Position numbers and translations under genes: made by a program. The notes below the pieces were generated by a model that saw only the letters and a program-made list of their open reading frames with translations, was not told the DNA's origin and did not search any database. This document shows positions 44,486 through 52,619 of a stretch of DNA of 64,000 nucleotides, piece by piece. The first letter of the stretch is position 1; each line of letters starts with the position of its first letter. The stretch is from an uncultured Alistipes sp. (GTDB taxonomy: Bacteria > Bacteroidota > Bacteroidia > Bacteroidales > Rikenellaceae): assembly GCF_902388705.1 (NCBI RefSeq), contig NZ_CABMQJ010000002.1:1-64000 (forward strand). The letters are read 5' to 3'.

Positions 44486-46969
44486 ATGCCGACACATCGC
44501 ACCGTAAAAACGATATTTCCCGTACTCGACATGAGCTGCGCGGCGTGTGCCGCACGGGTGGAAAAAGCACTGGCTCACCAAACGGGTGTCCGCGCCGCAC
44601 ACGTCAACTATGCGGCGGCGACCGTTGCCGTGGAGTACGACCCGGCACAGGCCTCGCCCGAATCGCTCCGCGAAGCCGTCCGGAAAGCCGGATACGACCT
44701 GCTGACCGCTCCGGGCCCCGCTGCGGCGGATGCGGAAAAGGAACATGCGGAACGGTTCCGGACGCTGAAACGCCGCGCGCTCTGGGCGCTGCTACTCGCA
44801 TCGGCCGTCATGGCCGTGGCGATGTTTTTCGACGATGCGCCCTATGCCGTCCCCGTCATGTGGCTGCTCTCGACCCCGGTGGTATTCTGGCTGGGACGCG
44901 GATTTTTCATCCGCGCATGGCGGCAGCTGCGGCACGGCACGGCGAACATGGATACGCTGGTAGCCGTCAGTACGGGCACCGCCTATCTGTTCAGCCTCTT
45001 CAACATGCTCTTCCCCGGATTCTGGCTCGCGCGCGGCATCGAGCCGCACGTCTATTTCGAAGCGGCGAGCATGATCGTCGCCTTTATCCTGCTGGGAAGG
45101 CTGCTCGAAGAGCGGGCGAAAGGCAACACGGCATCGGCGCTCCGGAAGCTGATAGGCCTGCAGCCCGGCACCGCCACGGTTATCGACGACAGGGGCGTGC
45201 AGCACGAAGTGCCCCTCGACCGGATTCGCACGGGCAGCAGCGTGGTGGTAAAACCCGGCGGCCGTATCGCCGTCGACGGAACCATCACCGAGGGCGGCTC
45301 CTACGTGGACGAAAGCATGTTGAGCGGCGAACCCGTCCCGGTGCGCAAAGTCCCCGGGGAACGGGTTTTCGCCGGAACAATCAACCAGAAAGGATCGTTC
45401 GTGTTCCGGGCGGAAAAAGTCGGAACGGAAACCATGCTGGCGCACATCGTCCGCCTGGTACAGCAGGCACAGGGGAGCAAAGCCCCCGTACAGAAACTCG
45501 TCGACCGGATTGCGGCGGTGTTCGTGCCCGTCATCATCGCCGTCGCCGTCCTCTCCTTCCTACTATGGGTCGTATTCGGCGGCAGCGGCGGGTTTACGCA
45601 CAGCCTGCTGGCCTTCGTGACCGTACTGATCGTCGCATGCCCGTGTGCGCTGGGACTGGCCACCCCGACGGCCATCATGGTGGGAATCGGGAAAGGAGCG
45701 GAGCAGGGTATCCTGATTAAGGATGCGGAGAGCCTCGAAACAGCAAAAAAAATCGACACGGTGATACTGGACAAAACCGGAACGCTGACCGAAGGCAGGC
45801 CGGTCGTGACCGACCTGATATGGGCCCGGGGCTCGGAAGGGCTGGAACCGCTGTTCCTCGCGCTGGAAACGCGCTCGGAGCACCCTCTGGCCGAAGCCCT
45901 GACAGCCCGGCTGAAAGGAGGGCCCGTATCCGTCGGCAGTTTCGAAAACCTTCCCGGCCGCGGGGTAAAGGGCTGCGCAGGCGGACGTACGTACCTCGCA
46001 GGCAACCGGCTGCTGCTGGAGGAGCACGGCATCCCTGTCGGCGAGGAGCTGCTCCGGCAGGCGGAGCGATTGGCCGCACAGGCCAGGACGGTCGTCTGGT
46101 TCGCAGACGACACACATGCGGCGGGCGTCGCCGCGATAGCCGACCGCATCAGGCCCGGTGCGGCAGAGGCCGTTGCGGAACTGCGCAGCATGGGACTGGA
46201 TGTGCAACTGCTGACGGGCGACAACGAAGCCACAGCCCGCGCAATCGCCGCAGAAGCCGGAATAACACACTACGCCGCCTCCGTACTGCCGGACGGAAAA
46301 GCCGGGCATATCCGCCGGTTACAGGCTGCGGGACACAGGGTGGCGATGGTCGGCGACGGCATCAACGACAGCGCGGCGCTGGCACAGGCCGACTTGAGCA
46401 TCGCCATGGGACAGGGCAGCGACATCGCGATGGATGTGGCGAAGATAACAATCATCACCCCCGACCTGGGGAAAATCGCCGAAGCACTCCGTCTGTCGGC
46501 CATGACCGTCCGCACCATCCGGCAGAACCTCTTCTGGGCATTTATCTATAACCTGATCGGCGTACCCGTCGCGGCCGGCGTGCTCTATCCGGTCAGCGGA
46601 TTCCTGCTGAACCCGATGCTGGCGGGGGCCGCCATGGCGATGAGCAGCGTCAGCGTGGTAACCAACAGCCTGCGGCTGAAAGTCAAACATGCCGGGAAAC
46701 GCGCCGGCATCAAAACGGATGTCAAACCTCACACCTATGATAAACAAATGAAAATGGAAAAGAAGTATCGAATCGACAGAATGATGTGCAACCACTGCCG
46801 GATGCACGTCGAACAGGCGCTGAACAGCTTGGAGGGCGTTCGTGCGACCGTATCGCTGGAACCGCCCGTGGCAACGGTCGAATTCAGCGGAAGCGAGAAG
46901 CCGATCGGCGAATTGCAGCGGGCGCTCGACGGGGCGGGGGATTACAGGATATCGGAAACGGAAGCCTGA
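44486..46969 (+). CDS. copA: Copper-type P1B ATPase with HMA domains at both ends
   Basis: An 827-aa heavy-metal exporter. The N-terminal HMA domain has CxxC in DMSCAACAARVE. Eight membrane segments include 'VACPCALGLATPTAIM', the CPC metal site. Catalytic motifs are DKTGT (phosphorylated Asp), SEHPLAEAL, and GDGINDS. After the last membrane segment (ends 'SVVTNSLRLKVKH') comes a linker and a second HMA domain (about 757-827) with C768-N-H-C771. That tail begins like a free CopZ chaperone (MKMEKKYRIDRMM...) and may be a fused chaperone gene. Metal is probably Cu(I), judged from the CPC site and family. Confidence 0.93.
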   Translation: MPTHRTVKTIFPVLDMSCAACAARVEKALAHQTGVRAAHVNYAAATVAVEYDPAQASPESLREAVRKAGYDLLTAPGPAAADAEKEHAERFRTLKRRALWALLLASAVMAVAMFFDDAPYAVPVMWLLSTPVVFWLGRGFFIRAWRQLRHGTANMDTLVAVSTGTAYLFSLFNMLFPGFWLARGIEPHVYFEAASMIVAFILLGRLLEERAKGNTASALRKLIGLQPGTATVIDDRGVQHEVPLDRIRTGSSVVVKPGGRIAVDGTITEGGSYVDESMLSGEPVPVRKVPGERVFAGTINQKGSFVFRAEKVGTETMLAHIVRLVQQAQGSKAPVQKLVDRIAAVFVPVIIAVAVLSFLLWVVFGGSGGFTHSLLAFVTVLIVACPCALGLATPTAIMVGIGKGAEQGILIKDAESLETAKKIDTVILDKTGTLTEGRPVVTDLIWARGSEGLEPLFLALETRSEHPLAEALTARLKGGPVSVGSFENLPGRGVKGCAGGRTYLAGNRLLLEEHGIPVGEELLRQAERLAAQARTVVWFADDTHAAGVAAIADRIRPGAAEAVAELRSMGLDVQLLTGDNEATARAIAAEAGITHYAASVLPDGKAGHIRRLQAAGHRVAMVGDGINDSAALAQADLSIAMGQGSDIAMDVAKITIITPDLGKIAEALRLSAMTVRTIRQNLFWAFIYNLIGVPVAAGVLYPVSGFLLNPMLAGAAMAMSSVSVVTNSLRLKVKHAGKRAGIKTDVKPHTYDKQMKMEKKYRIDRMMCNHCRMHVEQALNSLEGVRATVSLEPPVATVEFSGSEKPIGELQRALDGAGDYRISETEA

Positions 46970-46991
46970 TTTCCGGAAACGACGCAGAGGG

Positions 46992-47028
46992 CGCCGCCGC
47001 AGGTCTTTATGACCCGCGGCGGCGTTTT
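46992..47028 (+). terminator. Terminator after copA
   Basis: CGCCGCCGC (46992-47000) pairs with GCGGCGGCG (47016-47024), followed by TTTT. The remaining gap to 47340 holds the recombinase promoter and nothing else recognised. Confidence 0.75.
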
Positions 47029-47293
47029 CGTTATATCCGGATATTTCCCGCCAATAACTTCCCGGCCCGATTTCCGGACTTCGGCGTTTCCGGGACTTCC
47101 GGTCAATATTTCATTTAGTCCGTTAAATTTCAGGCAAATAAAAAAGTACGTCCGATTCCGGGCGGCAACCGGGCATCAAATATTGTATAATCAGTATATT
47201 ACATACAACATCAGGTCATCCGCAATACGCTCCGGAGACGACTAAAACCCACAATATCATGGAGATGGATGCCGATAATTGGAAGCAATTTTG

Positions 47294-47301
47294 TATCTTT
47301 G
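47294..47301 (+). promoter_or_regulatory. -7 box of the recombinase gene
   Basis: TATCTTTG, 39 bp before ATG 47341. Confidence 0.6.
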
Positions 47302-47340
47302 CACCCAGTGACCAATTCTTCAAATTAAATTTACTTAATT

Positions 47341-48315
47341 ATGTATTCGCCAGATTCCGCCTTTACGGGGCGGCATCCGGTTGCCGGGCCATACCCGGCA
47401 AGGATGGACCGTGCCCGTACCAAGGAGCAATTCGACTTCATGTCGTGTTTCTTTCTCCACATCTCCGATTACGAAAAGGCCGGGCGCAAAGGCTCGGCGG
47501 CCAATTACCGGTCATCCTACCGGCTGTTGCTTCATTACCTGAACGGTCAGCACCTGACCTCCAAACACCTTACGGCCCGTTGGGCAGAGCGTTACGAACG
47601 CTGGCTCCGGGCCCGGGGCGTAACGACAAACACGGTGACCTTTCACCTGCGCAACCTGCGGGCCGTCTACAACCGGGCGGTGAAAAAACGACTCATACCG
47701 TCCTCGCATCCCAACCCGTTCAGCCACCTGACCGTCAGGCAGACAGTCACCCGCAAGCGCGCCCTGTCCCGCATGACCCTCAAGCGAATCTGTACGGCCG
47801 ACCTCTCGGCCATGCATCCCAAATACGCACTCGCGCGCGATATATTCATGTTCAGTTTTTTTACGCGCGGCATGTCGTTCGTGGATATGGTCTACCTGCG
47901 TAACTGCGACATCCACGACGGAGTGCTGACCTACGCACGCCACAAGACCGGGCAGATACTCTCGATGCGTATCGAACCCCAATTGCAACACATTATCGAC
48001 CGCTACCGCAACGCCTCGCCCTATCTCTTCCCCGTACTGTCGAAAGACGACAGCTACCGCAATTACCGCCAGCAGCAGCGCGAGCTGAACAAATTCATCC
48101 GAAAAATCGGAGTCCTGCTCAATATTCCGGAACCGCTGACATTCTATGTCGCACGACATTCATGGGCAACTCTAGCCCGGGATTGCGGCACACCGCTCAC
48201 GGTGATCAGCGCCGGAATGGGACACACGTCCGAACGGACGACGCGCATCTATCTTGCACAACTCGACCACAACATCATCGACAAGGCGAATCGAAAAATC
48301 ATCGACCTGCAATAA
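47341..48315 (+). CDS. Tyrosine-family DNA invertase / site-specific recombinase
   Basis: A 324-aa protein with an N-terminal SAM-like core-binding domain (about 30-130, 'KGSAANYRSSYRLLLHYLNG') and a tyrosine recombinase catalytic domain. Visible active-site residues: R176 (FFTRGMSF), K202 (HKTGQ), R272-H273 (YVARHSWAT), H295 (GHTSERTT) and nucleophile Y304 (IYLAQ). The usual His three residues before R272 is Tyr269, as in other short Bacteroidota invertases. Its 3' end is 69 bp from one of two inverted repeats flanking a promoter, so it is the likely catalyst of that inversion. A start at Met22 (47404) is possible. Confidence 0.9.
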   Translation: MYSPDSAFTGRHPVAGPYPARMDRARTKEQFDFMSCFFLHISDYEKAGRKGSAANYRSSYRLLLHYLNGQHLTSKHLTARWAERYERWLRARGVTTNTVTFHLRNLRAVYNRAVKKRLIPSSHPNPFSHLTVRQTVTRKRALSRMTLKRICTADLSAMHPKYALARDIFMFSFFTRGMSFVDMVYLRNCDIHDGVLTYARHKTGQILSMRIEPQLQHIIDRYRNASPYLFPVLSKDDSYRNYRQQQRELNKFIRKIGVLLNIPEPLTFYVARHSWATLARDCGTPLTVISAGMGHTSERTTRIYLAQLDHNIIDKANRKIIDLQ

Positions 48316-48384
48316 AAGACGGAATAATATGATAACCGGATTTTTTTGTTGAAACGAAAGGATTCTGCCGATAAAACAAACAAA

Positions 48385-48411
48385 GACCCATTATTACCAA
48401 TAATGTATCTT
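48385..48411 (+). repeat. Left inverted repeat of the invertible segment
   Basis: Reads GACCCATTATT, ACC, AATAATG, TA, TCTT. It is inverted relative to 48667-48693, matching at 25 of 27 positions (21 consecutive). The site is itself nearly palindromic (11-bp arms around a 3-bp centre), as expected for a recombinase crossover site bound by two monomers. Confidence 0.92.
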
Positions 48412-48453
48412 GAAATCGTAATAAGTTGTATTATAGCCGTTTCAATACATCGG

Positions 48454-48485
48454 CAAAAATAGAACTAATTATATTCATAACCAAA
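48454..48485 (-). promoter_or_regulatory. Promoter inside the invertible segment, facing away from the operon
   Basis: On the minus strand: TTTG (48485-48482), a 20-bp spacer and TATTTTTG (48461-48454), a full Bacteroidota consensus. As drawn it reads toward the 3' end of the recombinase gene. Inversion about the repeats would move the -7 box to about 48617-48624 on the plus strand, some 117 bp before the first downstream gene. Confidence 0.85.
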
Positions 48486-48666
48486 CTTTTCAGCAGAAAA
48501 AATTACCGCGTCCAATGTAATAAGCTGAAAATAAATCTCTTAAATCCCCACTTCACCACTATTTCAATCCGAATCGTCCGAAAGCTCCGGACAGCCCCCG
48601 TCATGTCCGGCAAAAAGTGTCCGAACAGCGTATTTCCCTACTGACACACAGGTACATAGCTGCAAG

Positions 48667-48693
48667 AAGACCCATTATTGGTAATAATGGGTC
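48667..48693 (-). repeat. Right inverted repeat of the invertible segment
   Basis: Reverse complement of the left repeat with two mismatches. Bases 48669-48693 form a perfect palindrome with 11-bp arms (GACCCATTATT / AATAATGGGTC) around GGT. Confidence 0.92.
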
Positions 48694-48740
48694 ACGAAAT
48701 GTAATTGCATAATATTAATTTTCAAGTAGTTACAAAACGC

Positions 48741-49253
48741 ATGTTGTCTGTGAAAATATTGTGGGCAGTGAAAATACTGCTCGTGCTGCACAAGGCGTCG
48801 GCCGACGGAGCTCCCCTGGTGAAGAGCCGCGAGTTGCTGTCGTCCTGCGTCGGGCCGGGTACAGACGCCTACATATGCCGCCGCACACTGCGCGAACTGG
48901 TCGCCAAAACCGATTATGTAATCTGCGTCTTCCTGTCGGGAAGAACCTACTACAAATGGAACGAAAACTTCCGCCCCACGCTGCACGACCTGATATCGCA
49001 GCTGGAGGGAGGGATGCACGAGGCGACCAACACATTCTGGTCTTACGAAAACACACGCACCATGCAGCCCCTGCAGCGGGTCTGCAGACAATTCGACAAC
49101 CACATACATAACTACCTGTCAAATATATACATCGAAGAATTGGAATCACCCGCACTGTCAAAACAGGGCCGGTTCCGAATGTCGCAGTTGTATCCACAGG
49201 CTGCGGACGGCACGGAAAAACAATCCGGCAATTGCCAAAATGTCAGCCCATGA
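48741..49253 (+). CDS. Possible winged-helix regulator, first gene of the switched operon
   Basis: A 170-aa protein of no family I can name. The N-terminal 80 residues ('LWAVKILLVLHKASADGAPLVKSRELLSS...ICRRTLRELVAKTDYVICVFLSGRTYYKW') have the helix spacing and terminal wing of a winged helix-turn-helix, similar in outline to Rrf2-type proteins. The rest is helical and polar. I chose ATG 48741; an in-frame TTG at 48705 adds 12 residues. Being first behind the invertible promoter, it could regulate or reinforce the ON state, which is inference. Confidence 0.6.
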   Translation: MLSVKILWAVKILLVLHKASADGAPLVKSRELLSSCVGPGTDAYICRRTLRELVAKTDYVICVFLSGRTYYKWNENFRPTLHDLISQLEGGMHEATNTFWSYENTRTMQPLQRVCRQFDNHIHNYLSNIYIEELESPALSKQGRFRMSQLYPQAADGTEKQSGNCQNVSP

Positions 49254-49413
49254 AGAAAAACGCACGCTTAACGGGCCGGTAAACCCCGGCAAACGAAGAA
49301 TGGAAGGATCAACACCTGTCGATTTTATCCCCTCGATACTCACGATAGCCGCCACAGCGCTGACGGCAGCCGTCTGCTACCGCCTGTACCGGACACGGAG
49401 GATAGCCCCATGA
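49240..49413 (+). CDS. Small single-pass membrane protein (57 aa)
   Basis: Starts MSAHEEKRTLNG and overlaps the 3' end of the preceding gene by 14 bp. Residues about 29-50 (DFIPSILTIAATALTAAVCYRL) form one membrane segment, followed by a basic tail (YRTRRIAP). Its stop overlaps the start of a 22-codon frame (49410-49478), whose own stop overlaps the OmpA-type start (ATGA both times). The chain suggests translational coupling; the 22-codon frame may be only a coupling frame. Function unknown. Confidence 0.5.
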   Translation: MSAHEEKRTLNGPVNPGKRRMEGSTPVDFIPSILTIAATALTAAVCYRLYRTRRIAP

Positions 49414-49474
49414 CGGATTCGCAGAAAGAACATTCATACCGGAAAAATTCTAATCACTACAAAAACATTCAAAC

Positions 49475-50644
49475 ATGAAACGCCTCTACCTGATTGCACT
49501 CTTTGCCATGTTCTGCGGAGCCGCCACGGCCCAGGAAAACGGCAACCGCGACGCCCAAAACCGCATCGTGCGCGGCCCCTATGAAACCAACCGCTTGTTC
49601 GACAACATCTTCGTCGGAGTCGCAGGCGGTGTAAACCTCTATTTCGGCGAACACGACTCCAGGGGTAAATTCGGGCAGCGCCTCGCCCCCGCACTGGACA
49701 TCCATGTCGGCAAGTGGTTCACGCCTTCGATCGGCGCTCGCGTCGGATACACGGGCCTGCAGGCAAAAGGATGGACGACCGCCGGCTCGATGTACGCCAA
49801 AGGCGCCGACGGCGACCTGTTCAAGGAGAAATTCGGCGTATCGTACCTGCATGCCGATGCCATGTGGAACTTCTCGAACGCCGTAAGCGGCTACAAGGAA
49901 GACCGCACATGGAACTTCGTACCCTTTGCCGGCGTGGGCTGGGCCCGCTCCTACGGCAACGGCACGCACGACAACGAAATCGGCTTCGACGTCGGCCTGC
50001 TGAACGTCGTACGCCTGTGCAGCGCACTCGACCTCACGCTCGAAGCGCGCTGCCTGCTGGTAAACCAGCGTTTCGACGGCGTTACGGGCGGCCGTATCGG
50101 CGAAGGCATGCTCTCGGTGACCGCCGGACTCGCATACAAGTTCAACCGCCGCGGCTTCAAGCGCGCGTCGCAGGCACAGCCCGCCGACTATACGCCTTAC
50201 CTGGAGCGCATCAAACGGCTCGAAAACACCAATAACGAGCTTGCATCGCAGAACTCCGCACTCGACGCCGAAAACGAGAAACTCCGCAACGCCCCGGCAA
50301 CGGTCGTTTCCGAGCAGAAGGTATCCGCGTCGCCCGTAGCGCTCTTCTTCAAAATCGGCAAGGCCACGCTCGACAAGAAAGAGCTCACGAACCTCGAATT
50401 CTACGTCAAGAACGCCATGAAAGCCGACAAGGACAAGACGTTTACGCTAATCGGCTCGGCAGACAAGGATACGGGCACCCGGGAAATCAACCAGCGCTTG
50501 AGCGAACAGCGGATGGAGTATGTATTCGACCTGCTGAAGAACAAGTACGGCATCGCCCCCGACCGCCTGATCCGAAAAGCCGAAGGCGATACGAACAACC
50601 GCTTCGCAGAGCCCGAACTGAACCGCGCGGTCATCGTGGAATAA
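49475..50644 (+). CDS. OmpA-family outer-membrane protein
   Basis: A 389-aa protein with signal peptide MKRLYLIALFAMFCGAATAQ. An N-terminal beta-barrel follows (about 40-225, alternating strands such as 'GVNLYFGEHDSRGKFGQRLAPALDIHVGKW'), then a short coiled coil (about 240-272, 'RIKRLENTNNELASQNSALDAENEKL'). The C-terminal OmpA peptidoglycan-binding domain (about 285-389) contains 'LFFKIGKATLDKKE' and 'NQRLSEQRMEYVFDLLKNKYGIAPDRL'. It resembles the OmpA-type proteins found beside fimbrial genes in Porphyromonas-like bacteria. It is in the same orientation as the fimbrillin genes and probably part of the switched operon. Confidence 0.9.
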   Translation: MKRLYLIALFAMFCGAATAQENGNRDAQNRIVRGPYETNRLFDNIFVGVAGGVNLYFGEHDSRGKFGQRLAPALDIHVGKWFTPSIGARVGYTGLQAKGWTTAGSMYAKGADGDLFKEKFGVSYLHADAMWNFSNAVSGYKEDRTWNFVPFAGVGWARSYGNGTHDNEIGFDVGLLNVVRLCSALDLTLEARCLLVNQRFDGVTGGRIGEGMLSVTAGLAYKFNRRGFKRASQAQPADYTPYLERIKRLENTNNELASQNSALDAENEKLRNAPATVVSEQKVSASPVALFFKIGKATLDKKELTNLEFYVKNAMKADKDKTFTLIGSADKDTGTREINQRLSEQRMEYVFDLLKNKYGIAPDRLIRKAEGDTNNRFAEPELNRAVIVE

Positions 50645-50663
50645 CCCCCAGCAGCTCGTTCAC

Positions 50664-50942
50664 ATGCCACGTACCGCAACCCCAGCAACAAGCGATGCCG
50701 CCCGGCCTTCGACGGCTCCGGCCTATCTGCTGGCCTACCTGGAGGCAAAGGAGGTGCGCGTATACGCCCCGCGCAAACAATGCCTGTGGGCTGTACAGCA
50801 GCTTCCGCAGCAAGAAGAACAGCGGATAGAGGCGGAACTGCAGCGGCTCCGGCACAGCGGAGAGCGGACGTCCGTACTGGAAATAGAATTTTCCGCGGAC
50901 GGAGGAGCAGGCAGCACACGGGTAGTGTGCGTTCGGGGCTGA
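50664..50942 (+). CDS. Hypothetical protein (92 aa)
   Basis: A soluble, charged protein with no signal peptide ('LLAYLEAKEVRVYAPRKQCLWAVQQLPQQEEQRIEAELQRLRHSGERTSVLEIEFS'). It is not recognised as any family. It starts 19 bp after the OmpA-type gene and ends just before a small-peptide gene, so it is probably part of the operon. Confidence 0.5.
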   Translation: MPRTATPATSDAARPSTAPAYLLAYLEAKEVRVYAPRKQCLWAVQQLPQQEEQRIEAELQRLRHSGERTSVLEIEFSADGGAGSTRVVCVRG

Positions 50943-50986
50943 CAGCAATGCAAGACAATAACTTTCACAATAAAAACAGATCGACT

Positions 50987-51142
50987 ATGAAAAATCAATT
51001 TTTGCCCTATGAAGCGCCGGAGCTGTCCCTGATCTCCGTTCGCGTGGAAAAAGGATTCGCCGTAAGCAGCGACATCGAACCGGGAACCGGCGGCGGTGAG
51101 CTGGGCGGAACGAGAACGTACTCCTATGACGATTACGAATAG
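50987..51142 (+). CDS. Short peptide with PEL...GFA[VI]S signature, copy 1 (51 aa)
   Basis: Starts MKNQFLPYEAPELSLISVRV and contains EKGFAVSSD, then a Gly-rich region and an acidic Tyr-rich end (SYDDYE). It shares the pattern Y-x-x-P-E-L, six to eight residues, E-x-G-F-A-[V/I]-S with the peptide at 52620-52772. It lies 42 bp before the fimbrillin-like lipoprotein gene. A start 13 codons earlier (50948) is possible. Function unknown. Confidence 0.65.
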   Translation: MKNQFLPYEAPELSLISVRVEKGFAVSSDIEPGTGGGELGGTRTYSYDDYE

Positions 51143-51184
51143 CAGTCCGGCCACCTGAAAAATCAAGACAAAAACAAGAAACCT

Positions 51185-52546
51185 ATGAAAAAATTACTCG
51201 TTATAGCAATGCTTGCCGCCATCGGCATGATTGCGTGCAGCAAGGACGACGCGACGGCTCCCGCCGAAGACACGCAAAAGTATGTGCAGGTCACCATCCC
51301 CGAGGAGATGCTCACCCCCGAAACGCGCACGGCCGTGGACGGCACGGCGACCACCTGGGTAGCGGGGGACAAGATAGCCGTATTCCTCTACGACGGTTCC
51401 GCGACGCGCAAATGCGAATTCACGGCCGACAAAACGGGCGCGACCACCACGTTCACCGGGGATGTACCCATCGGTTCCTACATGCTGGCGGCAGCCTACT
51501 ACCCGTACAGCTGCAACGCCACGTTCGACGCCGTAAACAAGACCTTCAAGCATACGTGGGGCTCTTCCTACTGCACGGCGAACCTCGCCGACTACGACTT
51601 CATGTATACGAATATCTGGGAAACGCCGTTCAGCGTCAGCGAAACGACGACCCTGATGCCCGTGCAGTTTACCTTCAGGCCGCTGATGGCCCGCATCAAG
51701 GTGACGCTGGGGCTGGGTGCCAGCGAAACGCCCAAGAAAGTCACGTTCACGACCGGCAGCAATGTATTGCCGACGGCCGGAACCATCGACCAACTGGGCA
51801 ATTTCACCGCATCGGCCGTAGGTAATACGCTTACCGTCGACACCGACCGCAAAGAGTTCGTAATCGGCATGCTGCCGGTCAGCATCCATTCGACCATGAG
51901 CGTACAGGTTACGACCACCGACGGCCTGACCTATTCGGACAAGTCGCTCACGCTGGCCGGACTGAAACGCAACCACCACTACACGATGAGCGTTCCCTGC
52001 AACAGCAAGACGATGACAATCACCGTTCCCGATGAAATCGACAAGAAGTACGGCACCGACACCTGGAAAGACAACGGGTTCTACTCCGTCGACCCGCAGT
52101 ACGACCCGGCGGGGATTTTCGACGGCTGGTACTTCTACCGCGCGGAAATCAAGAGCGACAAGAACGGCGACGACAAACTCAAGAAGAACCGTATCCAGCT
52201 GCAGGTTCCCGCCGGCACCAACAACGACAACAACGGCGCGTTCGTCACGGCCCCGATACAGTGCGACGGCTCGAAAACCGTGAAAGTGACTTTCGAAGCG
52301 GCGACGAACCGGGCGTTGGTGAACATCAAATACAGGATAGGCCTCACCGACGCCGGAGTTTCGATAACGGAGTCTTTCCTGCGTAACCGCAACAACATCC
52401 AGGCCGGCAACGACAAGGAGTGCAGGTCGGGCACCCAGACCCACACGTTCACGGTCACCAACGGACAGCGCATCATGGTCAAGATATTGAGCACGGCCGG
52501 CTCCTACCATGTGGAGTTCGCGAACTTCTCCTATACGATCGAATAA
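51185..52546 (+). CDS. Fimbrillin-like lipoprotein with a C-terminal beta-sandwich domain
   Basis: A 453-aa lipoprotein with signal and lipobox (MLAAIGMIACSKD). Residues about 30-285 fit a fimbrillin/Mfa-type fold: 'TPETRTAVDGTATTWVAGDKIAVFLY', a classic fimbrillin N-domain opening, and 'VQFTFRPLMARIKVTLGL'. Residues about 300-453 ('NGFYSVDPQYDPAGIFDGWYFYRAEIK...', '...GSYHVEFANFSYTIE') form an extra beta-rich domain, perhaps a jelly-roll binding module, that I do not recognise. It probably forms or caps a surface fimbria. Confidence 0.82.
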   Translation: MKKLLVIAMLAAIGMIACSKDDATAPAEDTQKYVQVTIPEEMLTPETRTAVDGTATTWVAGDKIAVFLYDGSATRKCEFTADKTGATTTFTGDVPIGSYMLAAAYYPYSCNATFDAVNKTFKHTWGSSYCTANLADYDFMYTNIWETPFSVSETTTLMPVQFTFRPLMARIKVTLGLGASETPKKVTFTTGSNVLPTAGTIDQLGNFTASAVGNTLTVDTDRKEFVIGMLPVSIHSTMSVQVTTTDGLTYSDKSLTLAGLKRNHHYTMSVPCNSKTMTITVPDEIDKKYGTDTWKDNGFYSVDPQYDPAGIFDGWYFYRAEIKSDKNGDDKLKKNRIQLQVPAGTNNDNNGAFVTAPIQCDGSKTVKVTFEAATNRALVNIKYRIGLTDAGVSITESFLRNRNNIQAGNDKECRSGTQTHTFTVTNGQRIMVKILSTAGSYHVEFANFSYTIE

Positions 52547-52619
52547 CTTCGGGAAAGTGAATCCATAAATCGGGACGGAGTCGACAGCCGTCCCGATTTA
52601 CATATAAAACAGACATCTG

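Larger units (their letters stand above)
48385..48693. promoter_or_regulatory. Invertible promoter segment (phase switch)
   Basis: About 309 bp including the two inverted repeats, immediately downstream of the tyrosine recombinase gene and upstream of the fimbrillin/OmpA/PI-PLC operon. The interior (48412-48666) is AT-rich and carries one consensus promoter on the minus strand. No TAnnTTTG box is found on the plus strand between 48316 and 48740. In this sequence the switch is therefore read as OFF for the downstream genes. Confidence 0.85.

Noticed and set aside
48316..48740. A CRISPR array or small RNA gene, because of the repeated GACCCATTATT motifs.
   Set aside because: There are only two copies, in inverted orientation, and they bracket a promoter, which fits a recombination switch and not an array.
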